Positions 47,501 to 56,709 of a DNA stretch of 64,000 bases are shown here, one piece after another (positions within the stretch are counted from its first letter, which is position 1; each line of letters starts with the position of its first letter). Position numbers and translations under genes: made by a program. A model generated the notes under the pieces. That model searched no databases. It had not been told where the DNA came from and saw only the letters and a program-made list of their open reading frames with translations. Origin of the DNA: Flavobacteriales bacterium UBA952 (GTDB lineage Bacteria > Bacteroidota > Bacteroidia > Flavobacteriales_D > Crocinitomicaceae); assembly GCA_905182495.1 (NCBI GenBank), contig CAJJBU010000009.1, forward strand, positions 20,848 to 84,847, read 5' to 3'.

Positions 47501-49470
47501 GCAGGCGTAGAAGGCGAAATGGCAGCGCAAGCTGCAGTGACATCAGTGAATGGGCCCCACAATGCGAAATCAACATCTAAAGTACCTCCAAAATTATCAA
47601 ACTGTGTAATTTGAATATCAATTTGACCCGGATTATCGATTTGAAAAAACATCCACATTGGATTTGGTGTAGAACCCAGGCAAAAGTTAGCATAAGATCC
47701 TAAATTCCCTGCACCCGTTGTATTACAATAAGTGTAAGATGTTCCCGTACAAAACGGGTCGGCAGTTCCACAAGAGTTATTCCCTCCACCCTCACACAAA
47801 ACATCCTCTGCATTGATACAAAATTCAGCATACCCATTATTACCACAAGGCCCCCCTGGTGGATAGGACACCTGAACATAATAAGTACTACCAACAGTTA
47901 AACCAGATAGCGTAATAGCATCGTTGGCAGGCGCCGCAGATTCACAACCAATTTCAGTCAAAGAACCACAAGAACCAGAATAAACACTTGTCGCAAAATA
48001 ACAACCTGTTGTAGTAATTAATTGAACAAAAACATTCATATCTGTTTGGGTCGCTAAAAACGAATACCAAACTCCTTCTGTCGATCCTGTAGGGCAAGAT
48101 AAAGGCTCCACAGCACCACCCCCACATGTCGAACCATTGATACAGGCCGAGTTTGATGTCAATGCAATCGCTGATGAACATGATGTATTGGTTGGACTAC
48201 AAGAAGCTAATTCTGTTGCGCAAATATCGAATGTCCCATTATTATCATCACCATATTCCCAAACACGAATCCAAATAGTAGCTCCAGGTGTAAGACCAAT
48301 TAAAGTCAATAAGGGCATATCACCGTTTGCACTAGAAACGTCATCACATGCAATTAATGACAAAGAGCTGCAAGTTCCTGAATATGCAGCTGCTCCAGCA
48401 TCAATCATCGTACCTGTGTTAAAATCAATTTCCACATTTCCTGTGCCGGGTACCGTAATAGAAAACCAAACATCACTTGATACATAATTAGCACAACCAG
48501 GCGCAGGAATACCAGCTGAACCAGTAGATGACTCATTGGAGAAAGTTTCAAAAACACAAGAAGAGTTCACTGCAATAGATTGCGCATTACATGGTTCATC
48601 ATTTGCCGGAGCGACATTAGGATCAATAGCACAAATATCAAAAGTCCCACTAACGTCACCTCCATCCTCCCATACACGTATCCATATCGTAGAGCCCCCT
48701 GTTAGACCGGTAAGACTCAACAAGGGCATACTACCATTTGAACTGGTATTGTCGTCACAGCTTATTAAAGTTAACGATGAACAAGAACCAGAATAAGCAG
48801 CTGCGCCTCCATCAATGATGTCTCCTGTATTTAACTCAATATCAACCTCACCACTCGCAGGTACGACGACAGAAAACCAAACATCAGAACCTTGATAATT
48901 GGCACACCCCGGATCTGGAACCCCTGAATCTGTTGAAGTTGTATTCCAATAAGTCGCGTAAGAACATACTGTAGAAACAGGCAACATCACAGCTCCACAA
49001 GGATCGTCATTAGTAATTGCTGCATCATCTAAAGAAATGCAAAACTCTACACCTGTACCACAGGCACCACCTGCCCTACCATGTACCTGGACATAATAGG
49101 TCTGCCCTATTACAAGCCCTGTTAATGTAAAAAAAGCACTTGGAGAACCAGTTTGACAAGTAATTTCAGTTGGACTAGGGCAAGAACCAGAATAAATTGA
49201 CGCTTTGAAGTTACAGTTACCTGAAACCCAATCAATATCGACATTCATGTCAGTTGATGAAGCAACAAATGAATACCAAACACTACTATTCGTTCCACCA
49301 CCGCATGATTGCGAATAAACACTTCCTCCATTACAAACGGACCCATCGACACAAGGGTCGCCTGGAGTTAATGAAACCGCAGTAGCACAAGTCGGATTAG
49401 CAGTAGTACATTGACTTCTTAATACAGTCGAACTTAAAAGAAGAAACGAAAAAATAAATACCCTTAACAT
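26573..49470 (-). CDS. Giant SprB-like repeat adhesin, T9SS type B sorting domain (frameshifted)
   Basis: Thirteen consecutive minus-strand frames form one gene. Ten +1 and two -1 indels account for all breaks, and 22,898 minus 8 equals 7,630 codons exactly, giving about 7,629 residues. Order: signal peptide (LRVFIFSFLLLSSTVLRSQ); about five PPC-like beta domains to residue 690 (NDDPCGA, VWFSVVVP); two SprB-type repeats (CSISGVASDISCFGLTDGEI); 28 HYR-like repeats (about 888-3293); about 67 repeats of 53 residues (about 3300-6839); six Ig-like repeats (SITGGTYLWSNNETS); a PKD domain (DYFWDFGDGGTS); and the CHU_C domain with IPNTFTPDGDQYN and IFNRWGEIVFES. It is exported by type IX secretion and surface-anchored; adhesion or gliding is inferred. 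Confidence 0.85.
28945..39575 (-). repeat. About 67 tandem 159-bp (53-aa) repeats in higher-order pattern
   Basis: The unit encodes LTSTTDTTVCDTELPFDWNG followed by LTFTAAGSQTTTLTSLVTGC and DSIVTLNVSENPT, with two Cys. Variants include a DQTICDNQLPFSW unit and a 52-residue EVPFDW/LLSSTGC unit. The EVPFDW unit occurs eight times, spaced 7, 9, 7, 6, 5, 10 and 10 units apart, so blocks rather than single units have been duplicated. The last two units at the C-terminal end (TDLTICETDLPYTWNG and TDIAICDTDLPYFWNG) are the most diverged. All 12 frame breaks of the gene lie in this array. Confidence 0.9.
39591..46808 (-). repeat. 28 tandem 258-bp (86-aa) HYR-like repeats
   Basis: An 86-residue unit beginning SPTVSLPVGLPSTLDCASAD repeats 28 times in phase, each with four Cys (LDCAS, GTCL, DACN, DACG), like the four-cysteine HYR-type Ig fold of Bacteroidota surface proteins. 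By reading, 27 copies appear identical in DNA. Only the C-terminal-most copy (39597-39830) differs, at three positions. Such identity means recent expansion or strong gene conversion, or copies filled in by assembly. Confidence 0.92.
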
Positions 49471-49758
49471 CTAATCCTTTTTGATTACTGAATGTGAATA
49501 AATAATTACTTCATGACGCTCATCAAGAATTACAATGATAGAATTATTTTGACCTCTGCTATTGGCAACTATACACTCCTCTTCTTTTTTTAATGGACGA
49601 GGAATTATTTCAGACCTAACCTGCTCTTCAAAGATTCCTTTTCGAATACGGACTTCATAAGTAGAAGGATGATTAAAACAAGAATCTTGCACAATCGACT
49701 GACTCAATAAAGTGAAATGAAATAGACTCAAAACGAGAGTCAAAACAGAAAAATTCAT
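49471..49758 (-). CDS. Small secreted protein coupled to the adhesin gene
   Basis: A 95-residue protein with a signal peptide (NFSVLTLVLSLFHFTLLSQS) and a mature part of about 75 residues rich in charged amino acids with two Cys (DSCFNHP and EECIVANS). No family is recognised. Its TAG is directly followed by the adhesin ATG, with no gap, so translation is probably coupled and the two products made together. It could assist export or folding of the giant protein, but only position supports that. Confidence 0.7.
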   Translation of the reverse strand: MNFSVLTLVLSLFHFTLLSQSIVQDSCFNHPSTYEVRIRKGIFEEQVRSEIIPRPLKKEEECIVANSRGQNNSIIVILDERHEVIIYSHSVIKKD

Positions 49759-50038
49759 AGAGAGTATTAGTTTGGCAGAGTTTGAGTATTAGTTTTAGCA
49801 CATTTAAAATGAAAACAGTTTCATAAGATGTCATATAAAATTACAATCTTAATTTGAAACCTAAAAATAATTTCATCTATAATTAGATAAAACAATGACG
49901 AAAAGCCAGCCGATTTAGTTGCCCCAAAAAAAAAATTAAACTCAGTTTATTCGCTCTAAGAAAAAAAAACAAATAAAGCTTTTCTATTAATTTAGAAATT
50001 GTTGATATTTGTATCGCACAATTAAAAGTCGTAATACT
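49759..50038. other. Divergent intergenic region between adhesin operon and epimerase
   Basis: The 280 bp are very AT-rich, with A-runs near 49925-49935 and 49961-49970. They must hold promoters for both the minus-strand adhesin operon and the plus-strand epimerase, but no strict TAnnTTTG match was found; GATATTTG at 50003-50010 is a near match for the epimerase. A 32-bp copy of the rpsF start lies at 49804-49835. Confidence 0.6.
49804..49835 (-). repeat. 32-bp exact copy of the start of rpsF
   Basis: On the minus strand this stretch reads ATGACATCTTATGAAACTGT and continues identically to the first ten codons of rpsF (copy at 56543-56574), same orientation, about 75 bases upstream of the small secreted protein gene. 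The match ends abruptly on both sides. The frame it opens is not in phase with the downstream gene and ends after about 50 codons. Confidence 0.8.
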
Positions 50039-50977
50039 ATGAAAATACTAGTGACCGGAGGAGCAGGATTCATAGGAAGTAATTTGTCTAGAAAACTTGT
50101 AAATGAAGGACATGAGGTGGCTGTTCTAGACTCCTTACTAAGAGGGAACAAATTGGACAAAGACACCTTTTCAAAAATTAACTTTTTCAAAGGAGACGTC
50201 AGAAGCAAACAACTTGTTCTCGAAGCCTCAAAAGGATGCGATGTGATATTTCATCTTGCCGCAGTTTTAGGTGTAGACATTGTAGCTGACAACCCCGTTG
50301 AAACAATGGATGTAGAAGTCATTGGAACAAGAAATGTCGTTGAAGCGTCTGAAACCAATAATGTAAAATATATACTCTACGCCTCCACAAGTGGTATTTA
50401 TAGCCACTCAGCCATAGTAAAAAACGCGTTAACTGAGGAAGTCTTGGTAGACCCTAGAACGTCATATGCAATGGCCAAAAGATATAACGAAATCTATTTA
50501 GCCTCTCACCATCAAGAGAGAGGGCTTAACGTAATTTCAATACGTTTCTTTAATGTTTATGGATGGAATCAAGACAATAGAATGGTGGTCCCAAGATTCT
50601 TCGAGCAATGTGCAGCTGGTGATGATATTACTATTTTCGGAAGCGGCGAACAGACTAGAGATTTTACCTATATCGAAGATACAATTGAAGCTTGTTGTAA
50701 ACTAATCGGAATAAAAGGTTCTCATATCGTCAACATTGCTAACGAGTCAGAATGGAGTATCTCCGAACTTGCAAACGAAGTTAAAAATATCACCCAATCG
50801 GATTCTAAAATAACATATTTAGACGCCCCGAAAAAAAGATACGATTACGAGGTAGAAAGGAGAGTAGGTAGTTCTCAAAAGCTTTTTAAACTTACTAACT
50901 TCAAACCAAATACGGAGCTAAAAGAAGGACTTCAGAAAATACACGAAATCAATTACCCAAAAGCCGTTAAAAATTGA
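50039..50977 (+). CDS. NAD-dependent epimerase/dehydratase (SDR)
   Basis: A 312-residue extended short-chain dehydrogenase acting on a nucleotide sugar. The Rossmann motif [10 protein letters not shown] lies at residues 8-17, the catalytic region has YASTSGIYS and [11 protein letters not shown] (Tyr-x-x-x-Lys), and [19 protein letters not shown] with [12 protein letters not shown] follow. It resembles UDP-glucose 4-epimerase/dTDP-glucose dehydratase relatives; the substrate cannot be named. ATG at 50039 places the Rossmann motif correctly, so the longer upstream frame is rejected. Its stop overlaps the glyA TTG start by 4 bases. Confidence 0.85.
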   Translation: MKILVTGGAGFIGSNLSRKLVNEGHEVAVLDSLLRGNKLDKDTFSKINFFKGDVRSKQLVLEASKGCDVIFHLAAVLGVDIVADNPVETMDVEVIGTRNVVEASETNNVKYILYASTSGIYSHSAIVKNALTEEVLVDPRTSYAMAKRYNEIYLASHHQERGLNVISIRFFNVYGWNQDNRMVVPRFFEQCAAGDDITIFGSGEQTRDFTYIEDTIEACCKLIGIKGSHIVNIANESEWSISELANEVKNITQSDSKITYLDAPKKRYDYEVERRVGSSQKLFKLTNFKPNTELKEGLQKIHEINYPKAVKN

Positions 50978-52245
50978 GAGATGAATTAGTTTTCTCATTA
51001 ATAAATGAGGAAAAAGAAAGACAAACAAAGGGCCTAGAGCTGATTGCATCTGAGAATTATGCAAGTCAAGAAGTTATTTCTGCAATGGGAAGTATCCTGA
51101 CAAATAAGTATGCTGAGGGACTACCCGGAAAAAGATACTACGGAGGATGCGAAGTCGTTGACAAAATAGAACAATTGGCCATTGATCGTTTATGTAAACT
51201 TTTTGGTGCATCCTGGGCAAACGTGCAACCTCATTCAGGAGCTCAAGCAAATGCAGCAGTATTTTTAGCATGTCTTAAACCAGGTGATAAAATCCTTGGC
51301 TTTGATCTATCACATGGCGGACACCTTACGCATGGTTCTCCAGTTAATTTTTCAGGAAAACTATACCAGCCCTCATTTTACGGTGTTGATAAAGAAACAG
51401 GACAGATAGATTACGATGCACTTGAAAAAACTGCCCGTAAGGAAAATCCAAAAATGATTATCTGTGGTGCCTCAGCTTATTCAAGAGATTGGGATTACGT
51501 TCGAATTAGAAAAGTTGCCGATGAAATTGGAGCACTTGTGCTAGCAGATATCTCCCATCCTTCTGGCCTTATCGCAACACAGCTTCTCAATGACCCTTTA
51601 GACTATTGTCACATCATAACAACTACAACCCATAAGACTTTACGAGGACCAAGAGGTGGAGTAATCATGATGAGGGAAAATATAAAGAATCCATATGGAT
51701 TAACATGGAAAAATGGAAATCTAAAATCCATGGGAGCACTTCTAGACGCTGCCGTTTTTCCAGGTATTCAAGGCGGGCCCCTTGAGCATGTTATAGGGGC
51801 AAAGGCTGTTGCCTTTGGGGAAGCCATGACCCCCGAATACGCCACCTACATGAAGCAAGTTAAAACAAATGCAAAACTCATGTCAGATGTCTTTCTTGAG
51901 AAAGGTTATCACATTGTTTCTGGAGGGACAGATAACCATTGTATGCTGATTGACTTACGGTCAAAAGGTCTTACGGGCAAGGATGCAGAAGAGCTTTTGG
52001 GATTAGCCGATATCACCGTTAATAAAAATATGGTTCCGTTTGACTCAGAATCACCATTTGTAACTTCAGGGGTACGAATAGGTACCGCAGCAATTACCAC
52101 TAGAGGGATTAAAGAATCACATATCCCATCAATCGTAGAGATTATAGACCAAGCGTTAATGTCGAAAGGAAACAAAGAAATTCTGGACAAGGCACGTTTC
52201 AATACCCGCTCTATGATGTCACCTCTACCTTTATTCGAATGGTAA
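50974..52245 (+). CDS. glyA: Serine hydroxymethyltransferase
   Basis: A PLP enzyme (423 residues) interconverting serine and glycine while charging tetrahydrofolate with a one-carbon unit. Seen are [11 protein letters not shown] near residue 22, the cofactor region [21 protein letters not shown], and the PLP-lysine motif [14 protein letters not shown], then [20 protein letters not shown]. The start is TTG at 50974, overlapping the epimerase stop as TTGA; there is no ATG before the conserved N-terminus, and homologues start at this point. The pairing with an epimerase suggests a transcriptional rather than metabolic link. Confidence 0.94.
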   Translation: MRDELVFSLINEEKERQTKGLELIASENYASQEVISAMGSILTNKYAEGLPGKRYYGGCEVVDKIEQLAIDRLCKLFGASWANVQPHSGAQANAAVFLACLKPGDKILGFDLSHGGHLTHGSPVNFSGKLYQPSFYGVDKETGQIDYDALEKTARKENPKMIICGASAYSRDWDYVRIRKVADEIGALVLADISHPSGLIATQLLNDPLDYCHIITTTTHKTLRGPRGGVIMMRENIKNPYGLTWKNGNLKSMGALLDAAVFPGIQGGPLEHVIGAKAVAFGEAMTPEYATYMKQVKTNAKLMSDVFLEKGYHIVSGGTDNHCMLIDLRSKGLTGKDAEELLGLADITVNKNMVPFDSESPFVTSGVRIGTAAITTRGIKESHIPSIVEIIDQALMSKGNKEILDKARFNTRSMMSPLPLFEW

Positions 52246-52376
52246 GCACATGAGCTTATTAAACAAATCCTGCCCCAGGCTATTAACAAAACTGTCTTTA
52301 TAACTTTCGTTTACGGACTTAGAAAATAGGTGTTTATAATATTACTTTGGTAGTACTAAACCACACTCTTACCCCT

Positions 52377-52520
52377 ATGTCAACCGCTGTACAAGAAGGT
52401 TCTATGACTTCCCAAACACGACAACCTTTATCCCGATTGGTTTCAGGGACACACCAACTGTATTGTATTTTAGTGATTCTTGGTATTTTCTACATTATTT
52501 TATATTCAAATCTAAGATGA
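52377..52520 (+). CDS. Possible 47-aa membrane peptide upstream of TPR sensor
   Basis: An ATG at 52377 opens 47 codons with a polar N-terminus (MSTAVQEGSMTSQTRQPLSR) and a hydrophobic C-terminus (LVILGIFYIILYSNL). Its TGA overlaps the ATG of the TPR-kinase-like gene (ATGA), which is typical of translational coupling. Both facts could be chance, and no homologue is known to me. It may instead be an untranslated leader. Confidence 0.3.
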   Translation: MSTAVQEGSMTSQTRQPLSRLVSGTHQLYCILVILGIFYIILYSNLR

Positions 52521-55413
52521 TAAAGGGCAGAACAATTCACGATGAAATTGATTCGCAGAATGCCGAAAATCTTGTTTTGTGTAAAAACAATCCGAAAGAT
52601 GGTTTTCATAAATCCAATGAACTCCTTAAAAACGCGGAGCTTAATGACTACATTAAAGGAATAGGTGAGGCATATCGAAACTTGGCGTTTTCAAGTCAAT
52701 TATTAGGCTTGATACCAGAAGCACACGAATATGCTAGAAAATCAGCACAAATATTTGAAACCAATAATGATAAAAAAAATCTTGCTCACGTTTACCATAC
52801 GCTTGGCTTCATTCTAGACCATCTAGACAAACAAACGGAGCGACTTGAAGTTAATGAAAAATGCCTTCTTCTTAGTAGGGAACTCGATGAAGGAGACTGG
52901 ATTTTACGCACACTGAATAACACCGGGGACTGCCACACAAAGCTAGGTAATTACAACGAAGCCATTACTTTTTTCAAAGAGTGTCTCAGCTTACTTGATG
53001 AGAATGACTCATTTATGAATTCAGTGGTTACATGTAACCTTGGGGAGGTTTATTATTGTAATAGACAATATGAACAAGCAATTATACAGTTTGAAAACAG
53101 TAAAGGCAATGCACAACTTAATCAATCGATAGGTATTGAAATCACTAATGTTCTTTTCATATCTAGATGCCTACATAAACAAGATCAAAACCTAAAGGCA
53201 ATCGAGACGATGTACACGATATTGATCAAATTGAAAAAATTCACAAAACAACAAAAGACATTAGTTTTCACGAAAACGGCAGCTTAACCTCCCCTTCCCT
53301 ATTGAAGGTGTCTATGGATATTGAAGCTGAAGTTTATAAGCATTATGCTGAACTTAGTGAGATTGATGGTAATTTAAAAAATGCCCTTATCGCCTTCAAG
53401 AAGCATAAAGAGATTGAGGAGAAACTAAACAAACAAAAGCATACCCAGGAATACGAGAGTATTGAACTACGAATGGAAATCTCACAGCTTGAAAGCATCG
53501 TTACAGAAAGAACTCAAGAACTTGAACAAACGCTTTCTGACCTCCAATTAAAGGAACAAAATACGAGACTAGTAATAGAAAATGCCGTTGATGCAATTCT
53601 CTTTTTTAATTGGGATGGGGAAATAATAGATTACAACAGGAAATCCTTAAATTATTTTAATATTGAGGATTCCATTGATCCAAGTAACATATGTGATCTA
53701 CTTATGTTTTTAGCGGATAAAGACTTAGGGAGTTTCGTTAAAAACCTATACCACGAAGGGCATAATGACTTAAATAACAAACGTCACAGAATGAGGTCTG
53801 TTACTTCGCCCCTGTTTTTTGAAGTTGCATTCACGAAAATCAATACAAATGGAAACAGCCAAGGAGTTGCTTTCATTAGTGATATTACTGATAAAATCGA
53901 GTCAGAGGAGAAGAAAACCAGAGACCTAAAGACACAAACAGCAATTAATCTTCTATCACAAACTGTTCATGATGAAAGCGACTATTTTAATCTATTAAAT
54001 AAAATTAGCAACCTCATCATAGAAGAATTTGAAGTTTCAAAGTGTGGTATACACGTTTTTGACAAGCAAAATGAGGGCGTTTTTGAGATTACAAATTTTA
54101 AAAACAAGGCAACTGCAGAGGAGTTCATTCAGGGTATTGGAGACGAAAAATACATCTTACAGGATGATCATAATTACACGAGAGAAATCATGAAGTCAAA
54201 GCTGACGATCCCACTTCGTTTTTCTGACGCATTGATCGGATATATTAAATTGGAGCATCTCTACTCGCATTTTTTTAACGAGACACATATTACCGTTTTA
54301 ACATCGATATCATCTCTATTAGCGAGTCGTTTAGATAAAATACAAGAACAAAAAGAAAAAGAACTACTCCAAAACAAACTCTACGAAATAAACCAAAAAC
54401 TAGAAGACGAAGTTTTCAATAAATCAAAGCAAATCAATGAACTTACTCATAAGTTCCATGAACAAGAAAAGGAATCCTTATTAGCCGATATGGCTAACGC
54501 AATATCTCATGAATTAAACACCCCATTTGGTATCATTAATTCTGGTGCCAGCGCCATGAAAGACATTATTGGCGAACTATTGGAATTTAAATTGAATCAA
54601 AATCTTGATCGTGAAGACTTTTCATTTGCATTAAGCGTTGCTAAATCAAATGAACTTGAACAAATAATAAGTGGTCGAGAAAAAAGAAAACGTATTCTTG
54701 AATTTAAAATACTTTTAGAATCCAAATCATATCCTGATTACAAGATCAATGAGTTAGCTTCAAAATTCGTAGACTCAAGCTTTCCGACCCACAAAACGAC
54801 TGAAATTGATTTCATTTTAGCGCACCAACACCCCATCGAGCTGATGACCTTAATTAACAGGATTCAACAATCAATATCTTTCTCGGAAACGATTTCACAG
54901 ACAAGCTCAAGAGCATCTAAAGTCGTTAAGGAACTAACTAAGGTTGCGAAACATGAAAATGAAAACAATCTAATCGAAGTTAATTTATCAGAGAACATAC
55001 AATCAATACTTTCTGTCTATAAATACAAATTAGATGACACTGAGGTTCTAATTAACATACCCAATGACGCAGTAGTCACAGCTGTAGAAACCAAATTGTA
55101 CCAGCTTTGGAAAAGCATGCTCATGATTGCATGTAATAATTATAAAGAGGAACCTGGTGAAAGAATGATGACTTTTGATTACTCAAGTAGTCCTGATTTT
55201 AGAATTGTTACGTTTATATTTAATGGTCCGCAAATAGAAAAATATATAATTGATGATATTCAAAACATAAGTGGTAACGACCAAAAAGGTGACGCTACCC
55301 TTAATTTAAATTTGAGAATTGTAAAAAAGATAATGACCGATTTAAATGGCGTATTTGAAATTGATTCAGCTCCAGACGCAAACATCTTTATTTCAAAAAT
55401 CCCAAATAATTAA
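52517..55413 (+). CDS. TPR-PAS-GAF-histidine-kinase-like sensor (frameshifted)
   Basis: Two frames join into about 965 residues if one base is restored near 53210, where the second frame reads back as VHDIDQIEKIHKTTKDISFH. The order is TPR-like repeats (about 1-250, AHVYHTLGFILDHLDKQTER), a coiled coil, a PAS-like domain (VIENAVDAILFFNWDGEIID), a GAF domain (FEVSKCGIHVFDKQ to LIGYIKLEHL), an H-box MANAISHELNTPFGIINSG, a helical insertion of about 120 residues, and a C-terminal ATPase-like region. That region has LWKSMLMIACNN but FNGP for the G1 box and DATLNLNLRIV for G2, so ATP binding is doubtful. ATG at 52517 overlaps a short upstream frame. Confidence 0.8.
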
Positions 55414-55426
55414 AACTTAACCGCAT

Positions 55427-55449
55427 AAAAAAGCCTCACTAGGAGGCTT
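55427..55449 (-). terminator. Terminator of the rpsF-rpsR-rplI operon
   Basis: AAGCCTC and GAGGCTT form a 7-bp stem with a 5-base loop. On the minus strand it is followed by six T residues, right for ending the ribosomal operon. The plus-strand side lacks a strong T-run, though it also follows the convergent sensor gene. Confidence 0.75.
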
Positions 55450-55471
55450 AAATATTTTGTAGTTCTAATTG

Positions 55472-55918
55472 TTACTCTTCAATAACTTCAAATTTCACTG
55501 TCTGAACAACACCTTTAAATAGGTTAACTTCAGCTTCATAACTACCCAGTTCCTTAATCGGCTCATCTTTAATTTTTAAAGATTTTCTGTCGACCTCAAA
55601 ACCAGCTTTCTTTAAAGCATCAGATAATTGAATTGTATTGATTGAACCAAAGATCTTACCATTGTCTCCGGCCTTCGTTGCAATTTTAACTTCTAAAGCT
55701 CCCAACTTATCAGCAATTCCTTGGGCTTCTCCAAGAAGTTTTGCTTCCTTATGTGACTTTTGCTTTAAAATTTCCTGATGTGCTTTTTTAGCACTTGCTG
55801 TAGCTAAAACGGCATATCCCTGAGGAATTAAAAAGTTTCTACCATATCCAGGTTTAACTTTTACGATTTCATTGGAATATCCCAATTTGCTCACATTTTT
55901 CTTTAAAATAACTTCCAT
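55472..55918 (-). CDS. rplI: 50S ribosomal protein L9
   Basis: Full-length L9 (148 residues). The N-terminal domain EVILKKNVSKLGYSNEIVKV with GYGRNFLIPQGYA binds 23S rRNA; a long central helix and the C-terminal domain (KIFGSINTIQLSDALK) follow. It is the last gene of rpsF-rpsR-rplI, 20 bases after rpsR, and is followed by a clear terminator. Confidence 0.96.
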   Translation of the reverse strand: MEVILKKNVSKLGYSNEIVKVKPGYGRNFLIPQGYAVLATASAKKAHQEILKQKSHKEAKLLGEAQGIADKLGALEVKIATKAGDNGKIFGSINTIQLSDALKKAGFEVDRKSLKIKDEPIKELGSYEAEVNLFKGVVQTVKFEVIEE

Positions 55919-55938
55919 AACTTAAGTTTTGTAGAGTT

Positions 55939-56199
55939 TTACTTTAACATATCAGCCACGTAAGGCAAAATAGCAAGGTGTCGCGCTCTTTTGATCGCTT
56001 GATTCACTCTAGATTGATACTTAGCAGAAGTTCCAGTAATTCTTCTGGGCAGGATTTTCCCTTGTTCATTCAATAATTTCAATAAAAAGTTCGGATCCTT
56101 ATAATCGATGTATTTAATACCGGATTTCTTAAAACGACAATATTTCTCTTTCTTAATATCAATATTAATAGGAGTTAGATATCTAATATCATTTGACAT
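55939..56199 (-). CDS. rpsR: 30S ribosomal protein S18
   Basis: S18 (86 residues) binds with S6 in the 30S platform. The conserved core [39 protein letters not shown] and the basic [14 protein letters not shown] are all present. Middle gene of the rpsF-rpsR-rplI operon, about 20 bases from each neighbour. Confidence 0.96.
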   Translation of the reverse strand: MSNDIRYLTPINIDIKKEKYCRFKKSGIKYIDYKDPNFLLKLLNEQGKILPRRITGTSAKYQSRVNQAIKRARHLAILPYVADMLK

Positions 56200-56219
56200 A
56201 ATTAAAAATTTTAATGTTA

Positions 56220-56573
56220 CTAAGCTTCAGCAGGAGCTGATTTACCTGATTTTTTGTTTCTTCTCGATTCCGCGTACTCTACGTGGTCCTCATTCATTTT
56301 AATGGTCAAGAACCTAAGTACTCTTTCGTCTCGCTTCATCATAAGCTCAAAGTCTGCAACGGTTGTGTTTCCAGCCTCGAACTCAAAAAGAAAATAAAAA
56401 CCTGTTGATTTTTTCTGAATAGGATAGGCCATTTTCTTTAGCCCCCAGGTTTCAGATTGCTTGATCTTAGCACCAAAAGATTTAATTTCACTTTCAAACT
56501 TCTTGACTGCTTCCTTCGCCTGATCCTCAGACAAAACGGGAGTTAAAATGAAAACAGTTTCATAAGATGTCAT
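56220..56573 (-). CDS. rpsF: 30S ribosomal protein S6
   Basis: S6 (117 residues) with the ferredoxin-like fold: [35 protein letters not shown] and [16 protein letters not shown]. The tail ([14 protein letters not shown]) is flexible and basic, as usual in Bacteroidota S6. First gene of the operon, behind a well-formed TTG-N20-TAnnTTTG promoter. Its first ten codons are duplicated upstream of the adhesin operon at 49804-49835. Confidence 0.96.
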   Translation of the reverse strand: MTSYETVFILTPVLSEDQAKEAVKKFESEIKSFGAKIKQSETWGLKKMAYPIQKKSTGFYFLFEFEAGNTTVADFELMMKRDERVLRFLTIKMNEDHVEYAESRRNKKSGKSAPAEA

Positions 56574-56601
56574 AAATGTTTTTTTAATTTATAATTGGGG
56601 G

Positions 56602-56632
56602 CAAAGATACTTAATTTTTATAGAATGAACAA
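56602..56632 (-). promoter_or_regulatory. Housekeeping promoter of rpsF operon
   Basis: On the minus strand TTG (56632-56630), a 20-base spacer and TATCTTTG (56609-56602) match the Bacteroidota -33/-7 arrangement. The -7 box lies about 28 bases before the rpsF ATG. This is the best promoter in the window. Confidence 0.75.
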
Positions 56633-56709
56633 CAATAAATAATGGTATTGATTTTCTTTCATGCAAAGCACGTAATTTATTTCTATTTTAGGCCCAAATA
56701 TATGGGTAA

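Noticed and set aside
47379..48796. Several frames of 60-116 aa on both strands within the adhesin N-terminal region
   Set aside because: They are shadows of the adhesin frame with no start context, signal or recognisable domain.
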